From JAADHX01 sp964569385 (lineage in GTDB: Bacteria; Actinomycetota; Acidimicrobiia; Acidimicrobiales; Poriferisodalaceae), in contig CAZMUM010000064.1 of assembly GCA_964569385.1 (NCBI GenBank), forward strand, positions 1-19,045: 19,045 bases of DNA, in the 5' to 3' direction. A model generated the notes under the pieces. It had not been told where the DNA came from and did no database searches. It saw only the letters and a program-made list of their open reading frames with translations. The translations under genes and the position numbers were made by a program. This document shows, piece by piece, positions 1 through 6,469 of this stretch. Each line of letters opens with the position of its first letter. Position 1 is the first letter of the stretch.

Positions 1-90
1 ACCAGCGCCGATCCCAGCCCGAGCCGCATAGTCGCGCACTCCACATATTGGCCCCACTTTGCTGGCTAGTTTTGGCCCCGGCTGGTTGTG

Positions 91-562
91 TCAGTTTCGG
101 TGTGTGGTGGCGAGGCGGTATGAGTTGGTGCCTGTTTCGATGATGTGGGCGTTGAAGGTGACTCGGTCGACGATTGCTGCGACGAGTCGTGGGTCTTCGA
201 ATACTTGGCCCCATTCGCTGAACGGCAGGTTCGAAGCGACCGCGATGGAGGCCCGTTCTTCGCGTTCGGTCAAGATCTGGAACACAAATTCGGCGCCGCG
301 GGCATCGAGTTTCATGTAGCCGACTTCGTCGAGGCATAGGAGGTCGAGTCGCCCGTATCTGGCGACGAGCCTGGATAGTTGCCGTTCATCGGCGGCTTCG
401 GCTAGTTCGTTGGCGAGTGCTGCTGCGGTGACGTATCGGACCCGTTTTCCTTGGGCGCAGGCGGCTAGGCCTAGCCCGATTAGTAGATGCGATTTCCCTG
501 TCCCTGAGTCGCCTAGGAGGACGATGTGGAGTGGGGAACGTTTGACGCGGTGGTCTGCTGCC
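91..562 (-). pseudogene. istB: IstB-like ATP-binding helper protein, N-terminally truncated
   Basis: Read on the minus strand from the IS3 junction, the open frame contains a Walker A segment (LLGDSGTGKSHLL) and a Walker B segment (LDLLCLDEVGYMKLD). It then runs through EFVFQILTEREERAS and NLPFSEWGQVFEDPRL to a TAA-type stop just inside the IS21 end. This is the AAA+ core and C-terminus of IstB, the ATPase that helps the IS21 transposase choose and hold its target. A full IstB is about 250 residues; about 157 codons remain. There is no start codon ahead of the P-loop because the frame runs straight into the IS3 left end. The ATG at 315 lies after the P-loop and is not the real start. Confidence 0.85.
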
Positions 563-583
563 TGAATAGGAAGCGATTGTCAC

Positions 584-910
584 ATGCCTAGAGGTATCAA
601 GTATTCGCCTGAGTTTCGTGCTCAGGTTGTCTGTCAGGTGCTGGAGTTTTCCAGGCCGATCCGAGAAGTTGCTCAAGAGTTCGGGGTTCTCGATGAGACT
701 CTGCGAACCTGGGTCCGTAGAGCACGTCGTGAAGGAGTCGAGATGGCTAAACGTGAGGAGTCCGATGCTGATGCCGTGGTCCGCCGGCTTCGAGAAGAGC
801 TCAGCCAAGCCAGGGACGACCTGTATTGGGCCGGGCAGGAAAATGAGTTCCTAAAAAAAGCGGCGGGCTTCTTCGCAGCCGAACAGAGCCCCAGGCGTGG
901 TTCGAAGTGA
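584..910 (+). CDS. IS3-family transposase OrfA (HTH_Tnp_1)
   Basis: This 108-residue protein begins MPRGIKYSPEFRAQVV and has the usual OrfA layout. An N-terminal helix-turn-helix (about residues 5-50, including IREVAQEFGVLDETLRTWV) binds the IS ends. A charged coiled-coil region (about 60-95, ending ENEFLKKAAGFFA) is used for multimerisation and continues into the OrfAB fusion. The stop codon overlaps the GTG of orfB by four bases (GTGA). The codons for L-K-K near residue 91 contain the A7 run where ribosomes can slip to the -1 frame. Confidence 0.9.
   Translation: MPRGIKYSPEFRAQVVCQVLEFSRPIREVAQEFGVLDETLRTWVRRARREGVEMAKREESDADAVVRRLREELSQARDDLYWAGQENEFLKKAAGFFAAEQSPRRGSK
853..859 (+). promoter_or_regulatory. 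Slippery A7 site for -1 programmed frameshifting
   Basis: Seven A residues followed by G are phased as A-AAA-AAA relative to orfA, the canonical -1 slippery pattern. After slipping, the frame is open from here through position 907 and into orfB, so one OrfAB transposase can be made. The relative frames (orfB is -1 to orfA) match the known IS3-family arrangement. Confidence 0.75.
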
Positions 911-1770
911 TCGCTGCGGAGAAGCCGAACTATCCGATCTGTCGCATGTGTTCCTGGGCTGGTGTGTCTGAGTCAGGGTTCTACGCCTGGGCCCGCAGAA
1001 CACCATCGCCGACGGCTGAACGTCGCAAGTTTCTCACCGCACAGATCGTCGGGGTGTTCGAAGCTTCCAACGGAGTGTTCGGCTACCGCAAAGTCCACGC
1101 CCGCCTCCTCAACGAAGGCATTACGGTGTGTGACCGGGTTGTTGGCGAGCTTATGGCTAAGGCCGGCCTGGTGTCGTGCCATCCGCGACCGTGGCGCAAC
1201 CTGACCCAACCCGACGGGTCTTCGCCGGCGCCTGATCTGGTCGGCCGGGAGTTCACTGCGACACGGCCCGGTGTGCGTCTGGTTGGCGACATCACCCAGA
1301 TCGACACGTGGGAGGGACCCGTGTTCCTGGCCACGGTGATTGATCTGTACAACCGTGAAGTCATCGGCTGGGCCATAGCAGGACACCACCGGGCTTCCCT
1401 GATCTGTGCGGCGATTGTGATGGCACGCCAGAACCGTCGTATCCGTCGTCGGGCAGTGTTCCATTCCGATAGGGGCGCCGAGTACACCTCGAAAGAGTTC
1501 AGGCGATGTTTGAAAGCCAACGGGAAGCTTCGTACGTCGATGGGCAACGTTGGCTGCGCGTACGACAACGCCGTAGCCGAGTCATTCTTCGCCAGCCTGA
1601 AAAAGGAGCTCGTGCACCGCACTGTGTTCCCAACCCGGGCTAAAGCCACCTCAGCAGTCGCCAACTATATTGAAGTGTTCTACAACCATCAAAGGCCCCA
1701 CCAAAGCCTCAACTGCCAGACACCCGCCGCCGCCCGGGCGGCCTACACCACCAACAAAACCGCAGCCTGA
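907..1770 (+). CDS. IS3-family transposase OrfB (DDE integrase core)
   Basis: The 287-residue integrase-core protein has the HTH_21-type region (FEASNGVFGYRKVHARL, about residues 51-67) followed by an rve catalytic domain. Candidate catalytic residues are D128 (LVGDITQI), D188 (VFHSDRGAEY) and E225 (DNAVAESFF). The C-terminus has the usual YNHQRPHQSLNCQTPA signature. It starts at GTG overlapping the orfA stop and is probably made mainly as a frameshift fusion with OrfA. No internal stop or lost catalytic residue is seen, so the transposase looks functional. Confidence 0.92.
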   Translation: MIAAEKPNYPICRMCSWAGVSESGFYAWARRTPSPTAERRKFLTAQIVGVFEASNGVFGYRKVHARLLNEGITVCDRVVGELMAKAGLVSCHPRPWRNLTQPDGSSPAPDLVGREFTATRPGVRLVGDITQIDTWEGPVFLATVIDLYNREVIGWAIAGHHRASLICAAIVMARQNRRIRRRAVFHSDRGAEYTSKEFRRCLKANGKLRTSMGNVGCAYDNAVAESFFASLKKELVHRTVFPTRAKATSAVANYIEVFYNHQRPHQSLNCQTPAAARAAYTTNKTAA

Positions 1771-1802
1771 ACACCGCGCAAACCAGTACTCACTCCAGTT
1801 CA

Positions 1803-1831
1803 TACAACTGCACCTTGGACCTCTTCAACAT
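1803..1831 (-). pseudogene. istA: Probable first codons of IstA (IS21 transposase)
   Basis: On the minus strand an ATG at 1831 opens MLKRSKVQLYE and runs into the IS3 right end. IstA proteins commonly begin with a similar (K/R)SKV(E/Q)L(F/Y)-type segment before their helix-turn-helix. The position, just inside the IS21 right-end repeats, and the strand, the same as istB, both fit. The segment is short, so the call rests mostly on context. Confidence 0.45.
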
Positions 1832-1913
1832 CCCGACAGCCCAACCACTACGGGCAACACTGTCGAATGATCTACATAAGCGGGGCCAGAACAAGCTGGC
1901 GTTTACCCCCTAA

Positions 1914-2360
1914 GTGGGGCCAAACCATCCTGGCATTCCCAGCGATGTCCTGAAGTACCAACAGGACGGCACGGCGCTCCGCGAGTACATCGCAGACTCA
2001 ATTGCCAGCTGTGAATCAGACAGTGTTGCTCTTATCGGCCATAGCCTCGGCGGGATCGCCTGTTTCGAGTTGCTAGTGGAGAAAGATCTATCGAAGGTGG
2101 AGACACTCATCACGATCGGATCTCAGGCACCCTATCTCTACGAACTAGATGTTCTTGATTCGATTCGGCTCGGGCAAGAACTACCGGCCCACTTTCCGGC
2201 TTGGTTCAACGTCTACGATCCAGCGGACGTTCTGTCGAATTGCGCGAGTGCCCTTTTTGCGGTGGCGAGCGACATAGAGGTAGACAACCGACGGACGTTT
2301 CCAGGAGCTCACACTGCCTACTTCTCGAACAATCAGATGTGGGACCAGCTACCCCTCTAA
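1914..2360 (+). pseudogene. Alpha/beta-hydrolase (lipase/PGAP1-like), N-terminus lost to the IS21 end
   Basis: The frame encodes the C-terminal half of a serine hydrolase. It shows a nucleophile elbow IGHSLGG (Ser at about residue 44), a strand ending NVYDPAD (Asp about 102) and GAHTAYF (His about 133), a complete Ser-Asp-His set. The upstream part that would carry the first strands and the oxyanion-hole loop is missing. The frame can only start at a GTG inside the IS21 terminal repeat, directly after an in-frame TAA. Full members are usually over 230 residues; 148 remain and the first 7 or so derive from the IS. It converges on the NB-ARC gene with only 9 bases between them, so the two were probably a functional pair before the insertion. 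Any remaining protein is unlikely to fold well. Confidence 0.75.
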
Positions 2361-2369
2361 ACTTAAGGA

Positions 2370-4079
2370 CTACCGAAAGATTGCCAGCTCCGCATCGCGG
2401 CCATGCAACTCAAACACGTTCAAGCCGTCGGACAACCCCACCACGGCAACTGAATCCCGGTGCGCTTGGGAACTCGTTAGCCCTTTCGCTAGTCCAAAAT
2501 TGAACTCCGTCACGTATCGGCGAGTCGCATCAGCCTTCGGCTCTCCACGAGTTCCTACGACCACCGGCACATGGACAGCCAGCGCTTCCGCAGTCGCTGC
2601 TGAGTGGCAAGCGCCGAGCACGACCACCTGAACCCCACGGCCCTGAAACGCATTCGCAAGCTCAAACGGAGACGCCGTGCTTACGGAGTCAGAGTCATCG
2701 TCACGCAAGTCAATCCCCGCAGCCGTCCCGTGAGCAACGAAAGTCACGACCTCGGGCGCGTAGTTCCTGAGCGCTCTTACGAGATCTTGGGGTGTGGCTT
2801 CTGGACGAGACCTCACCTCGATTTGATCACGAAGTGGCGAACTGCGAAGCAGATCTTCAATTTCTTTGGCTGTGCGGCCCGCGTCGAGGTTGTCGGCCGC
2901 TGGCGCCTGCGCGGTCAAGATCAGAAACGTGCATCTACGTTTCGATGCCTTCGCCATAGCTACATCAATGTCTGGGAAGTCGTGCAACAGGTAGTAGCGC
3001 ACCACTTCTTGCACGACCCGATGAACCGAAAACGATCCTTCGCTGAGCTCAACGAGCCCGAGCGCTGAAAGAGCACCAAGGGCATAGTGAGCCGCATCAG
3101 GCCTCGTCGACTTCAACACCTGGGGGGTAAAAATTCGGGTTGGAATGTCGTCGGGCGCGTAGAACGCTGCTATTTCGATCAGCTGAATCGACTCGTGGCG
3201 ATTGTCAGCGACCAGCGAGCGCAGCGTGATCGCAAAAGCAAAATACACTGTCTTTCGGTAGTCGGCTGGGGCGTGATCCTGGCTGTCGAGGACGGTATTG
3301 TTCGTCGCCAAATAGAGCCTTCGATACTCAGCCAACCCACAGCGAGTATTCCGTATGTAGTTGACCGCCATCTTGAGCGCGAGCGCAAGACCGCGTGTTG
3401 CCTCCTCGCCTGCCAGCCACTCCGCATCATCGATCACACCGGGATCTACAGCCGCAAGGTCACCACCACACTGCGGTGACTTGCCAGCGGCATGAATCAA
3501 CCAATCTCGCGCCGCCGTCAGGGAGAGGAGTTCCACTCTGACCGGATACTCCCACCCATCAGAGTTTCGACTCGTGATAAGCACGGCTCCTAGGAACGAA
3601 GGGGGTCGAATATCACGCATGGTTACTTCATCAGCGAGGTTGTCATAGACAACAAGAGCGATGGCCTGCCGGCTGAGGTGAATGTCAACATAGGGCCTGA
3701 CGTCGTCGCCCCGCGGTATCTGAGCCTTCAGCTCTGGAAAATGATGGAGGTACTCCTCGTATGAACCCGAAACTGTCGTTGGCGACTCGGCATTCACCCA
3801 CCAGATCAGCGAATAGTCAGCTCTGAACTCGTGGCAGTAGCGAACAGCAAGCGCAGACTTCCCAACGCCGCCCATTCCGTAGAGAGAGATGGTGCGGCCA
3901 GCGGCTTCTGCTCCGAAGGGCCCTTCCGAACCACCAGGAGCCAGCAATCTGTGGATCTCGGCGAGCTTGCCTTTACGACCGACTAAGTCAACCGGAAGTG
4001 GAACCCCGATACTGGTGGTGTCGCTTCTCGCCGGTGTCACATCTTGAGAGTAGACCCAGTTACGAACGAACCCGGTCAC
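2370..4079 (-). CDS. STAND/NB-ARC ATPase with C-terminal CHAT-like caspase-fold domain (NLR-like)
   Basis: This 569-residue protein starts at a GTG (4079) with a weak ribosome site. Residues 30-240 form a STAND NTPase: VDLVGRKGKL, P-loop GMGGVGKSAL (68-77), Walker B-like ALVVYDNLAD (141-150), sensor-type VLITSRN (166-172) and a GLALALKM segment. Residues 295-360 are the winged-helix part, ending in FSVHRVVQEVVR, the MHD-equivalent motif seen in bacterial NB-ARC proteins. Residues 382-550 look like a CHAT/caspase-fold peptidase with His450 (TFVAHGT) and Cys491 (VVLGACHSA) as the dyad. No TPR, WD40 or LRR repeats follow. STAND proteins of this kind act as signalling or immune switches that oligomerise on sensing a trigger. 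Proteolysis after activation is inferred from the fold. The order ATPase then protease is the reverse of most bacterial NLR-like defence proteins. The frame stays open upstream of the chosen start but has no better start codon. Confidence 0.85.
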   Translation of the reverse strand: MTGFVRNWVYSQDVTPARSDTTSIGVPLPVDLVGRKGKLAEIHRLLAPGGSEGPFGAEAAGRTISLYGMGGVGKSALAVRYCHEFRADYSLIWWVNAESPTTVSGSYEEYLHHFPELKAQIPRGDDVRPYVDIHLSRQAIALVVYDNLADEVTMRDIRPPSFLGAVLITSRNSDGWEYPVRVELLSLTAARDWLIHAAGKSPQCGGDLAAVDPGVIDDAEWLAGEEATRGLALALKMAVNYIRNTRCGLAEYRRLYLATNNTVLDSQDHAPADYRKTVYFAFAITLRSLVADNRHESIQLIEIAAFYAPDDIPTRIFTPQVLKSTRPDAAHYALGALSALGLVELSEGSFSVHRVVQEVVRYYLLHDFPDIDVAMAKASKRRCTFLILTAQAPAADNLDAGRTAKEIEDLLRSSPLRDQIEVRSRPEATPQDLVRALRNYAPEVVTFVAHGTAAGIDLRDDDSDSVSTASPFELANAFQGRGVQVVVLGACHSAATAEALAVHVPVVVGTRGEPKADATRRYVTEFNFGLAKGLTSSQAHRDSVAVVGLSDGLNVFELHGRDAELAIFR

Positions 4080-4289
4080 TTCCGCGAGGACTAATAGCCA
4101 GATGCGCCGACGTGGTCTACGACGAGGAATATCTTACGGCCTCTACAAACCTAGATCCGATGCGATAGATGCATCCTTGGCCGTTTCGACATGCCCGTGA
4201 AGTTACGGGCTACCATCCATCACTCACAGCAATCGGATGAAGATCAGCTCGCGTCGATACGCCAACCTTCCGAACGAACGTGTCGATGA

Positions 4290-4610
4290 GGTGCGACGTC
4301 GAGTACAGACCCGGGACGCTTCAACCGCGACTGCCACGGGTACGCGGTGGCGACCCCCACCGGTGAGCTGGTCGGGGTGCTTCCCAACCATTTCAAGTCC
4401 AAGTACGGAGGAGACACCCCAACCGCCCAAAAGAAGCGAACCGCCCGGTCAGCTCGGACCGCTGAGATCTACAACGCCCCGATCCGCACAGGCGAACCAA
4501 ACGTAGTGGTCCTAGGCGATCTCAACGACACGCCCGACTCGCCGTCTCTCAAGCCGCTTCTCGACACCCCTCTCAAGGATGTGTCGGAACATGCACTATT
4601 TGATCCTGGG
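4290..4610 (+). pseudogene. Endonuclease/exonuclease/phosphatase-family protein fragment
   Basis: The frame encodes GRFNRDCHGYAVATPTGEL, then VLPNHFKSKYGGD and VVVLGDLNDTPDSPSL. The last is the GD-N metal-binding signature of the exonuclease III/DNase I-like (EEP) superfamily, and NHFKSK resembles the strand that precedes it. There is a stop at 4287-4289 in this frame. A different frame just upstream (about 4237-4320) reads RYANLPNERVDEVRRRVQTRD, which could be the preceding part of the same protein after a frameshift. The 3' end is cut at 4611 by the IS6 left inverted repeat. The gene is therefore broken at both ends, and its substrate (nucleic acid or phosphoester) cannot be inferred. Confidence 0.65.
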
Positions 4611-5390
4611 GGCACCGTTGCGTTGACGGGTCGGGTGCCAGAAGCGAGTGTGTTCTGGTGAATCGCCTTAGTTCTGTTGAGTCCGCCTCGTTTGCCGGAT
4701 ACCGGTTTCCGCCTGAGATAATCCTGCTTGCTGTGCGCTGGTACCTCCGCTACGGCCTGTCGTATCGAGATGTCGAAGAACTCCTCGCCGAACGCGGTAT
4801 CGAAGTTGACCACGTCACCATCTACCGATGGGTACAGAAATTCACGCCACTACTGATCGACGCAGCCCGGCCGTGCCGACATGCCGTGGGCGACCGCTGG
4901 TGCCTGGCGTTACGTGTACCGGGCAGTGGACCAGTACGGCCAAGTAATCGACGTGTACGTATCAAAGCGACGCAACATCGGCGCCGCCCGGAAGTTCTTC
5001 ACCGATGTACTGACCGCCCACGGACGACCGACTGAGATCACCACCGATCTGGCAGCACCCTTGCTACGCGTCGTCGCCAAGCTGTTTCCCGACGCGGTGC
5101 ACGACACCGAGCAATATTCGAACAACCGGATCGAGAACGACCACGGCCGACTAAAAGCACGGTTGAGACCTATGCGCGGTCTGCGAACCGATCGACCCGC
5201 GTCGGTCGTGATCCGTGGCCATGCGTTCGTCCAGAACCTGAGACGCGGACACTACGAACTCGGCGTCGAAACCAGGCACAACCAGCTACGAGTCGCGGCC
5301 GCATTTGTCGAACTCGCCGAAGTGATCTGACCAAACGTCGACACTAGGGGTAAACGATCGCGATCACCTGCCGATCAACGCAACGGTGCC
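4611..5390 (+). mobile_element. IS6-family element, copy 1 (inactivated)
   Basis: A perfect 16-bp terminal inverted repeat, GGCACCGTTGCGTTGA, lies at 4611-4626 and inverted at 5375-5390. The element is 780 bp, about 32 bp shorter than copy 2 at 12710-13521. Flanking 8-mers (ATCCTGGG and CTCAAGAC) do not match, so no target duplication is left. That is common where IS6 elements have mediated replicative fusions or adjacent deletions. Confidence 0.93.
4658..5330 (+). pseudogene. IS6-family DDE transposase with a 32-nt internal deletion
   Basis: Up to residue 81 or so the protein closely follows the intact copy (YRFPPEIILLAVRWYLRYG, then RDVEELLAERGIEVDHVTIY, then WVQKFTPLLIDAARPCRH). At about 4900/4901 a net 32 nt present in copy 2 is missing. 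The loss shifts the frame and removes the VDETYVKV segment holding the first catalytic Asp of the DDE triad. The downstream part resumes in another frame (AWRYVYRAVDQYGQVIDVY to the stop at 5330), with the second Asp (TTDLAAPL) and the Glu (SNNRIENDH) still present. The element could only move if the transposase of copy 2 acted on its ends. Confidence 0.92.
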
Positions 5391-5437
5391 CTCAAGACCG
5401 AGTTCCGGCAGCCACACGGCCGCCAACAGCTCTACGA

Positions 5438-5794
5438 CTACAGATTGAGCGCATTTCGGAGGATCTCGTCGATCGCGTGCCTGCTCACCGGATCGAGGCG
5501 ACCCAGCCGCTCCACGAAACGAACGATCGACACCGCCCGGACCTGCTCGACTTGGAACGCCGTCACCGAATCCAAACCAGTGCCATCATCGGGTTCAACC
5601 ACGACATGTAACGGCACGGAACGAATCGTGGATGTGCCCGGGACCACTATCACCATCCGCAAATTCCGATGGTGCAACCGGTCATCAGAGACAATCAACG
5701 CCGGACGACGAAACGCCTGTTCAGGATCCTCAGGATCGGCACCGAAATCGACCGACCAGACATCGCCCCGAACGAACCGCCCCTCATCGATCAT
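5438..5794 (-). CDS. MazF/PemK-like toxin (endoribonuclease fold)
   Basis: I take the start at the ATG at 5794, which overlaps the antitoxin stop by 11 bases and gives 118 residues, the usual MazF size. An upstream in-frame start would add an unlikely Trp/Arg-rich leader that lies inside the antitoxin gene. The MazF-type pattern is clear: VRGDVWSVDFG near the N-terminus, RRPALIVSDD, MVIVVPGTST and FQVEQVRAVSIVRFV, then a C-terminal helix RHAIDEILRNAL. MazF-family toxins cleave single-stranded RNA at short sequences and are held inactive by the cognate antitoxin. The Arg in the first motif and the Thr/Ser in PGTST match the family's active-site region. The cleavage site cannot be read from sequence. 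Nothing looks broken. Confidence 0.88.
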   Translation of the reverse strand: MIDEGRFVRGDVWSVDFGADPEDPEQAFRRPALIVSDDRLHHRNLRMVIVVPGTSTIRSVPLHVVVEPDDGTGLDSVTAFQVEQVRAVSIVRFVERLGRLDPVSRHAIDEILRNALNL

Positions 5795-6044
5795 CCAGAC
5801 CATCCATCGACGCAGCATCCAACTGCTGGCCCTCCACCTGATACGTGGCAACTTCCGACGGGGTCAGCCCATCTAGCGCATCTCGAACCGACGACCACCA
5901 CTCATCGCTACCAAGCCGATGCACTGCGTCGGTCACGACCTCAAGCATGGTCGTGCCTCGCTGTTCAGCGATCCGGGCAATCTCATCGCGCAACTCACTC
6001 GGAACTCGCAACGTCGTAGTCGTCTTCGTAGGCGCCATAAACAT
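5784..6044 (-). CDS. Ribbon-helix-helix antitoxin (MazE-type partner)
   Basis: The 86-residue protein (84 if the second ATG at 6038 is used) opens with APTKTTTTLRVPSELRDEI, an N-terminal strand plus helix typical of RHH/CopG-like DNA-binding antitoxins. The second helix is RGTTMLEVVTDAVHRL. The acidic C-terminal half (LTPSEVATYQVEGQQ, then SMDGLDDR) is the likely toxin-binding tail. It lies directly upstream of the toxin with an 11-base ATG/TGA overlap, so the pair is translationally coupled. RHH dimers of this type normally repress their own operon. No strong ribosome site is visible ahead of either ATG. A MITE-like element begins about 75 bases upstream, so the promoter is either squeezed into that gap or supplied by the element. 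Confidence 0.85.
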   Translation of the reverse strand: MFMAPTKTTTTLRVPSELRDEIARIAEQRGTTMLEVVTDAVHRLGSDEWWSSVRDALDGLTPSEVATYQVEGQQLDAASMDGLDDR

Positions 6045-6119
6045 AGACTACCACGGCTGCTCCACAGGCGATAGAGCCCATACGCGCCGACCGGCGAGTC
6101 TGCACAGCAACAGGGCTGA

Positions 6120-6273
6120 CCTGTGGCTGTCGAACGACCCGTCGTGCCTCGAAATCAGCATGCCTGATATCAGTAGATCGAATATCAGGAACTCTTCCAG
6201 CGCTGCCGTTCCCAACCCGCATCCCACGAAACCCCAGGCCAGAGCACACGGATGAGTTTTCGGCACCCAGAGG
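6120..6273 (-). mobile_element. 154-bp MITE-like element, copy A
   Basis: Read on the minus strand from 6273, the element begins CCTCTGGGTGCCGAAAACTC and ends at 6120 with the complement of CCTGTGGCTGTCGAAC, an imperfect inverted repeat. It aligns almost without gaps to 18023-18177 on the plus strand: TGGGTGCCGAAAACTCATC at the start, a GATAT motif 83-84 bases in, GATATCAG-N3-TGCTGAT in the middle and CACAGG at the end. It has no convincing gene. The short open frames across it run in different frames in the two copies. Confidence 0.6.
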
Positions 6274-6327
6274 GCACTGAGGACCTACACAGCCCATCCC
6301 ACACTGAATCTTAACACCTAAATTGTA

Positions 6328-6355
6328 TTGCCTGAATACTGTGATTCGATAAGAT
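6328..6355 (+). promoter_or_regulatory. Candidate promoter of the first secreted-protein gene
   Basis: TTGCCT (6328-6333) and TAAGAT (6350-6355) are separated by 16 bases in an AT-rich stretch that stands out from its surroundings. A similar TTGCC-GAATACT string lies upstream of the second secreted-protein gene (11160-11173). A second AT-rich box, TATAAA, lies at 6386-6391. Confidence 0.35.
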
Positions 6356-6469
6356 GTAAAACCTGCTATTAGATAGATTCGATGCTATAAATACGATGAA
6401 CGAGAAGTGCTGACTGCTGTCGCTGTATCGATAGCGATAGCGCAGAACTTCACCGACTTGGGGGAAAGC

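Larger units (their letters stand above)
563..1802 (+). mobile_element. IS3-family insertion sequence, apparently intact
   Basis: The element carries a two-frame orfA/orfB transposase with an A7 slippery run. Candidate ends are TGAATAGGAAG at 563 and, reading inward from 1802 on the minus strand, TGAACTGGAGT. They agree at TGAA and GGA, a weak inverted repeat. The element sits between the remaining parts of IS21 istB and istA. No matching short target duplication is visible at the two junctions, which fits a deletion next to the insertion. The right boundary is the less certain one. Confidence 0.6.
50..1936 (-). mobile_element. IS21-family element, gutted by an IS3 insertion
   Basis: Both ends carry repeated outward-facing copies of a motif built on GGGGCCA. 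At the left, read on the minus strand, copies lie at 79-74 and 57-50. At the right, on the plus strand, they lie at 1882-1887 and 1914-1921, each followed by a short AC-AGC-GGC-like tail. Multiple terminal repeats of this kind are typical of IS21-family ends. Inside are the C-terminal part of an IstB helper ATPase (562-91, minus) and what looks like the first codons of IstA (1831-1803, minus). Most of istA and the start of istB are missing and an IS3 element occupies their place, so the element cannot move on its own. The exact outer ends are uncertain by about 15 bases. Confidence 0.65.

Noticed and set aside
973..1664. Minus-strand frames across IS3 orfB
   Set aside because: They are Arg/Ser/Pro-rich mirror readings of a clear transposase gene.
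2604..3479. Plus-strand frames opposite the NB-ARC gene
   Set aside because: They have no recognisable motifs and lie antisense to a well-supported ATPase.
5445..6255. Plus-strand frames across the toxin-antitoxin pair and MITE A
   Set aside because: They are antisense shadows; the minus strand has MazF and RHH motifs with the expected overlap.
5995..6297. Minus-strand frames over MITE A (for example a VPKTH or GAENSSV reading)
   Set aside because: Copy B keeps the DNA pattern but the frames differ and contain stops at different places, so the conservation is of DNA ends and not of a protein.
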